Assembly: GCA_002713825.1 (NCBI GenBank)
Contig: PAUU01000002.1
Coordinates: forward strand, 30,703-39,794
Direction: 5' to 3'
DNA: 9,092 nucleotides
From: Acidiferrobacteraceae bacterium
Lineage (GTDB): Bacteria; Pseudomonadota; Gammaproteobacteria; Arenicellales; UBA868
The notes beneath the pieces are model-generated. The model searched no databases. It was not told the origin of the DNA and worked only from the letters and a program-made list of their open reading frames with translations. A program made the position numbers and the translations under genes. Every line of letters starts with the position of its first letter. The stretch's first letter is position 1. Shown one piece after another: positions 6,330-9,092 of the stretch.

Positions 6330-7559
6330 GTGACCCAGATTCGTGCTTTCCAACCCCGCGTCGTCACCGCCGAACATGCAGGCTCGGTGGTGGGCCCTGC
6401 CTATGATTCGATGACGCCGGATGAGCGGCGAAACTTTCGAGCAGCGAATCCGCAGAACTACATTAACGTGATGCGGTCAGTCGATGATTTTCCCGCTGGC
6501 GAGCGGCCCACAGAAGAGCAATTGCTCCAGGAGAACATTGATCAATTGGGCCAACTCCTGGCAAGCGGGGCTTACCGACAGTGTGACCAGGATTCGTTCT
6601 TCATTTATCAGTTGAGCGTCGACGGTCACAGTCAGACCGGCATCGTTGCGGAAATCCCCGTGGGCGAGTACCGCAATGGACTGGTACGAAAACATGAGGA
6701 GACACGCAAGGAACACGAGGAGCGTTTGGGGCGCTATCTTGACTCGGTCGGTGCAACCTCCAGTCCAATCTGTTTGGCCTATGAAGGCACGAACGTGATT
6801 GATAGCGTCGTTGAAGAGTTTCTTAATTGTAAGCCGGCGTTAGATTTTGATCTTCCTGACGGCGTCCAACAACGTCTTTGGCAGGTCAGTGATCCGGCAA
6901 CATTGGATAAGTTGGTGAAAGGGTTTGCCGATATTCGTTACACCTATCTGACGGATGGTCATCATCGTGCCGCCTCAACTCTGCATCATGCCGCCAGCCG
7001 CCACGCACAGGGCAAAGGTGAGGGCCCATGGGACTATCTCCTGACCGTACTGTTTCCTGCAAGCGAGTTACGCGTTCTGCCATTTAATCGATGTGTGAAA
7101 GATCTCGGAGAACTCACTCCAGAGACCTTTCTGCGCAATCTGGAGAGCGACTTTACTGTTGAAACGATGCCCCAAGATCAGGCCACGTTGCCGTCGCGGC
7201 AGGGGCAGTTTCTGATGTTGATGAAAGGGTGTGCAGCGACCGTGACGCTTCGGTCTCAACCGCAGGATCCGTCGCCTGTCAAAAATCTGGATGTCGCGAT
7301 ATTGCAGGATCGGATTCTTGCACCCGTACTGGGCATCGAGGATGCCAGGAAAGATCCCAGACTGGACTATGTGACTGGCGATAGCGGGATCGCAGGTTTG
7401 ATGCAGCGTGTTCGCGAGGGATGGCAACTGAGTATCGCTTGCTATCCCACGTCCATGGGCGAGCTGATGGCGGTCGCAGATGCCAGCGAAGTCATGCCGC
7501 CAAAATCTACCTGTTTCGATCCCAAACCCCGGTCCGGACTGTTCGTGCGGATGTCTTGA
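6330..7559 (+). CDS. DUF1015 family protein, candidate serine kinase or phosphoserine-dephosphorylating enzyme
   Basis: This 409-residue DUF1015 (COG4198) protein has no membrane or signal segments and is probably cytoplasmic. Family landmarks are QIRAFQPR at the start, RKHEETRKEHEERL (120-133), TDGHHRAASTL (208-218), LPFNRCVKDL (250-259), LDVAILQDRILAPVLGIED (320-338), RLDYVTG (344-350) and MPPKSTCFDPKPRSG (389-403). The DGHHR core (209-213) resembles the motif of ParB-fold free-serine kinases (SerK). I recall that a Thermotoga DUF1015 protein acts as a pyrophosphate-dependent serine kinase, but I cannot verify this here. Being 27 bases after serC, it is the natural candidate to interconvert serine and O-phosphoserine in place of SerB. 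The start is GTG with GGAG five bases upstream (6321-6324); an overlapping ATG (6328) is followed at once by TGA. Family membership is firm; the reaction is inference. Confidence 0.87.
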   Translation: MTQIRAFQPRVVTAEHAGSVVGPAYDSMTPDERRNFRAANPQNYINVMRSVDDFPAGERPTEEQLLQENIDQLGQLLASGAYRQCDQDSFFIYQLSVDGHSQTGIVAEIPVGEYRNGLVRKHEETRKEHEERLGRYLDSVGATSSPICLAYEGTNVIDSVVEEFLNCKPALDFDLPDGVQQRLWQVSDPATLDKLVKGFADIRYTYLTDGHHRAASTLHHAASRHAQGKGEGPWDYLLTVLFPASELRVLPFNRCVKDLGELTPETFLRNLESDFTVETMPQDQATLPSRQGQFLMLMKGCAATVTLRSQPQDPSPVKNLDVAILQDRILAPVLGIEDARKDPRLDYVTGDSGIAGLMQRVREGWQLSIACYPTSMGELMAVADASEVMPPKSTCFDPKPRSGLFVRMS

Positions 7560-7573
7560 TTCCCTGAATCGGG
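7555..7573 (+). other. Stem-loop overlapping the DUF1015 stop codon
   Basis: GATTC and GAATC pair around a CCT loop, extended by wobble pairs on the outer side, so the stem includes the TGA stop. No T run follows. It could stabilise the 3' end of the serA-serC-DUF1015 message; termination is not supported by sequence. Confidence 0.3.
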
Positions 7574-7677
7574 GCACTCAGTCGCCTGGAACTCACACGG
7601 CCCGTCGTCTTCGTTAAATTCCCTCCCCTTGTCTGGTCTGCGCGCAGGTTCAAGCGCAATACGGTTATATATTTCCA

Positions 7678-7706
7678 GTGTCGCGATACGACGGTGCTGT
7701 GTCGCG
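7678..7706 (+). repeat. Direct repeat GTGTCGCG, two copies 21 bp apart
   Basis: GTGTCGCG occurs at 7678-7685 and again at 7699-7706. The 21-base period equals two turns of the helix, so both copies face the same side of the DNA, as tandem regulator sites usually do. It lies in the 227-base gap upstream of the corrinoid gene. The CGCGA and TCGCG within it can also form a hairpin. Confidence 0.4.
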
Positions 7707-7718
7707 GCCGAAACACTG

Positions 7719-7737
7719 TATGGCAGGCTGAGCCATA
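7719..7737. repeat. Inverted repeat TATGGC-N7-GCCATA
   Basis: A perfect 6-bp inverted repeat with a 7-base spacer, followed by AAAA, located just upstream of the sigma-54-like element of the corrinoid gene. It could be an operator for a dimeric regulator or a short RNA hairpin. Which regulator would bind is unknown. Confidence 0.4.
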
Positions 7738-7740
7738 AAA

Positions 7741-7758
7741 TTGGCGACTGGTTGGCTA
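7741..7758 (+). promoter_or_regulatory. Possible sigma-54 (-24/-12) promoter of the corrinoid gene
   Basis: TTGGC at 7741-7745 and TGGCT at 7753-7757 place GG and GC with exactly ten bases between, as in the sigma-54 consensus TGGCAC-N5-TTGC. The inner CACG part is not conserved. Transcription would begin near 7768, 19 bases before the ATG. No sigma-70 promoter is evident in the gap; the AT-rich GTTATATATTT at 7664-7674 has no matching -35. Confidence 0.3.
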
Positions 7759-7786
7759 GTGTGAATTCTCCGAGAGTTTTCCCGTT

Positions 7787-8485
7787 ATGACTGAAGAAGA
7801 ATCTGAAGATCTGGATCTGAGCACGCTCTCTGACGAGGAACTCGTCGAGCAGATGCATGATGACCTCTACGACGGCTTAAAGGAGGAGATCGAAGAGGGC
7901 ACCAACATCCTTCTGGAGCGAGGCTGGGCGCCGGATAAAGTACTTGCTGACGCCCTAGTTGAAGGGATGCGTATCGTCGGGATTGACTTTCGGGACGGCA
8001 TCCTTTTCGTGCCAGAAGTACTGATGGCTGCCAACGCCATGAAAGGCGGTATGGCCATACTGCGACCCCTGCTCGCCGAGACTGGAGCGGAAACGGTCGG
8101 CAAGGTTGTCATCGGCACGGTAAAGGGAGATATCCATGACATCGGTAAAAATCTCGTTGGCATGATGCTTGAAGGCGCGGGTTTTGAAGTGTTTGATATC
8201 GGCATCAACAACCCTGTGGAAGATTATCTCGAGGCTATCGAGACGCATAAACCGGATATTCTCGGAATGTCTGCGTTATTGACCACAACCATGCCCTATA
8301 TGAAGGTCGTGATTGATACCATGGTTGAGCAGGGTATCCGAGACGACTTTATTGTTCTGGTCGGTGGTGCGCCACTTAACGAGGAATTTGGTCAGGCCAT
8401 TGGCGCAGACGCCTACTGTCGCGATGCGGCGGTGGCAGTGGAGACTGCTCAGCAACTTGTTGCGGAGAAACGGGCAGCGGTCTGA
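7787..8485 (+). CDS. Corrinoid (cobalamin-binding) methyl-transfer protein, MtbC/MttC/MtgC type
   Basis: This is the methyl-carrying corrinoid subunit of a three-part methyltransferase system: a substrate-specific enzyme methylates its cobalt, and a second enzyme passes the methyl to tetrahydrofolate or a thiol. The 232 residues contain an acidic N-terminal tail (1-20), a helical cap domain (about 20-95, with LFVPEVLMAANAMKGG at 73-88) and a Rossmann-like B12 domain (about 104-228). The base-off, His-on signature GDIHDIGKN is present, with H117 as the lower cobalt ligand, S162 (MSALLT) and VGGAP (192-196) lining the nucleotide tail. It has the length of stand-alone MtbC/MttC proteins, not of MetH. 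The ribosome site is weak (GAGAG, 10 bases before ATG). The substrate cannot be deduced from this subunit; the methyltransferases are presumably beyond the right edge. DUF1638 follows. Confidence 0.95.
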   Translation: MTEEESEDLDLSTLSDEELVEQMHDDLYDGLKEEIEEGTNILLERGWAPDKVLADALVEGMRIVGIDFRDGILFVPEVLMAANAMKGGMAILRPLLAETGAETVGKVVIGTVKGDIHDIGKNLVGMMLEGAGFEVFDIGINNPVEDYLEAIETHKPDILGMSALLTTTMPYMKVVIDTMVEQGIRDDFIVLVGGAPLNEEFGQAIGADAYCRDAAVAVETAQQLVAEKRAAV

Positions 8486-8516
8486 CCCAACAAGTCCGGT
8501 GATCCACTCGGTTGGG
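8486..8516 (+). other. Stem-loop directly after the corrinoid gene
   Basis: CCCAAC (8486-8491) pairs with GTTGGG (8511-8516). Inside, CG-GTG and CAC-T-CG form a second helix around an ATC loop. It begins on the base after the TGA and is followed by ATCTTTAT. It may partly terminate transcription or protect the corrinoid mRNA. Confidence 0.4.
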
Positions 8517-8541
8517 ATCTTTATCGTCCGGGCTTGGATCT

Positions 8542-8572
8542 GGAGCAAAAACGCTCCTGCTTAGCGCGTCTA
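8542..8572 (+). other. Two small stem-loops before the DUF1638 gene
   Basis: GGAGC pairs with GCTCC around AAAAAC (8542-8557), and TTAG with CTAA around CGCGT (8561-8572 region). A T-rich CGTTTCGTTTTC follows. These hairpins in the 118-base gap could be a leaky terminator or a processing site between the two cistrons; they are short and may be chance. Confidence 0.3.
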
Positions 8573-8603
8573 ACGTTTCGTTTTCGCAATGAGGCTTTTC
8601 ATT

Positions 8604-9092
8604 ATGCCGCCCCGCCCGCCTTCTCAAACCAGTCTAGTCATTGCATGCGGCGCGCTGGCGCATGAGATCACAACGTTACTCGAAAGGAACGGTTGGCCAC
8701 ACCTGAAAGTTGAGTGTCTGCCCGCAAGTTTGCACAACCGTCCAGAGCAGATTGCCCCGGCGGTGCGTAAGAAGATCGAGGCGTCCCGCGCAAATTTCGA
8801 TTCAGTCTTCGTGGCTTATGCGGATTGCGGGACAGGTGGACAATTGGACAAAGTGCTAGCGGAAGAGGGCGTGGAAAGATTGCCGGGGGCGCATTGTTAT
8901 GAGTTTTTCTGCGGTTCTGATGCTTTCTTGAACCGCCATGAAAATGAGCCGGGTGTGTTTTATCTCACCGATTTTCTGGCAAGACATTTCGAGCGACTCG
9001 TGATGGAGGAACTCGGCATCCGGGCTCACCCGGAACTGAAGGAGATGTACTTTTCGCATTACACAAAACTCGTGTACCTGTCACAATCTGAT
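8604..9092 (+). CDS. DUF1638 domain protein, N-terminal part
   Basis: The first 163 residues of a DUF1638 protein are visible; the frame is open to the window edge and the C terminus is missing. DUF1638 proteins have no settled function but recur beside corrinoid proteins and methylamine- or betaine-type methyltransferases, which is the setting here. Landmarks are VIACGALAHEI (12-22), CLPASLHNRPEQI (38-50), VAYADCGTGGQLD (70-82), CYEFFCGSDAF (98-108) and FYLTDFLARHF (119-129). Cysteines 15, 38, 75, 98 and 103 together with nearby His residues suggest a metal or cofactor site. No signal peptide or membrane segment is seen. GAGG at 8591-8594 lies 9 bases before this ATG; an in-frame ATG at 8589 would add five residues but has no ribosome site. 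Family call is firm, role inferred from context. Confidence 0.88.
   Translation, partial: MPPRPPSQTSLVIACGALAHEITTLLERNGWPHLKVECLPASLHNRPEQIAPAVRKKIEASRANFDSVFVAYADCGTGGQLDKVLAEEGVERLPGAHCYEFFCGSDAFLNRHENEPGVFYLTDFLARHFERLVMEELGIRAHPELKEMYFSHYTKLVYLSQSD

Noticed and set aside
7560..7786. Cobalamin, SAM, THF or glycine riboswitch before the corrinoid gene
   Set aside because: I found no B12-box or other aptamer core sequence; only short repeats and a promoter-like element are present.
8589..8603. Earlier in-frame ATG for the DUF1638 protein
   Set aside because: No ribosome site precedes it, whereas GAGG sits 9 bases before the ATG at 8604.

Overview
The window reads as part of a Gram-negative proteobacterial chromosome, most likely a gammaproteobacterium. 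The evidence is a class I DAHP synthase tail, a Trm112/UPF0434 protein with the proteobacterial CPVTK-type motif, a secreted Mip/FkpA-like FKBP, and a homo-oligomeric ATP sulfurylase of the type found in sulfur-oxidising and marine Proteobacteria. This assignment comes from protein resemblance only; genus and habitat cannot be fixed. I see no tRNA, rRNA, insertion sequence, CRISPR array or phage gene. No gene-free stretch exceeds about 230 bases.

Left part (1-3953): housekeeping and accessory genes. The window opens inside a DAHP synthase gene (shikimate pathway), followed by a hairpin resembling a terminator. Next is sat (ATP sulfurylase), which converges on a small Trm112-like gene on the minus strand; a 9-bp hairpin lies between the two stops. 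Divergent from the Trm112 gene is a two-gene unit: a SLC30A9-like cation diffusion facilitator whose TGA directly abuts the ATG of a periplasmic FKBP-type prolyl isomerase.

Right part (4168-9092): five genes on the plus strand that look metabolically linked. They are serA (short, no ACT domain, TTG start), serC, a DUF1015 protein (GTG start), a corrinoid-binding methyltransfer protein (MtbC/MttC type) and a DUF1638 protein cut by the window edge. SerA and SerC connect 3-phosphoglycerate with O-phosphoserine. DUF1015 carries a DGHHR motif resembling that of free-serine kinases and could connect phosphoserine with serine. The corrinoid and DUF1638 pair is typical of clusters that move methyl groups from methylated amines or betaines to a C1 carrier, so methyltransferase genes probably follow beyond the right edge.

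The most interesting idea is that the serA-serC-DUF1015 module joins corrinoid-derived C1 units to central carbon. It could run forward as serine synthesis without SerB. It could also run backward (serine to phosphoserine to 3-phosphoglycerate) as an assimilation route for methyl carbon. The 227-bp gap before the corrinoid gene holds a possible sigma-54 promoter, a perfect inverted repeat and a direct repeat spaced two helical turns apart, suggesting that the methyl-transfer half is regulated separately. Everything about direction and regulation is inference.
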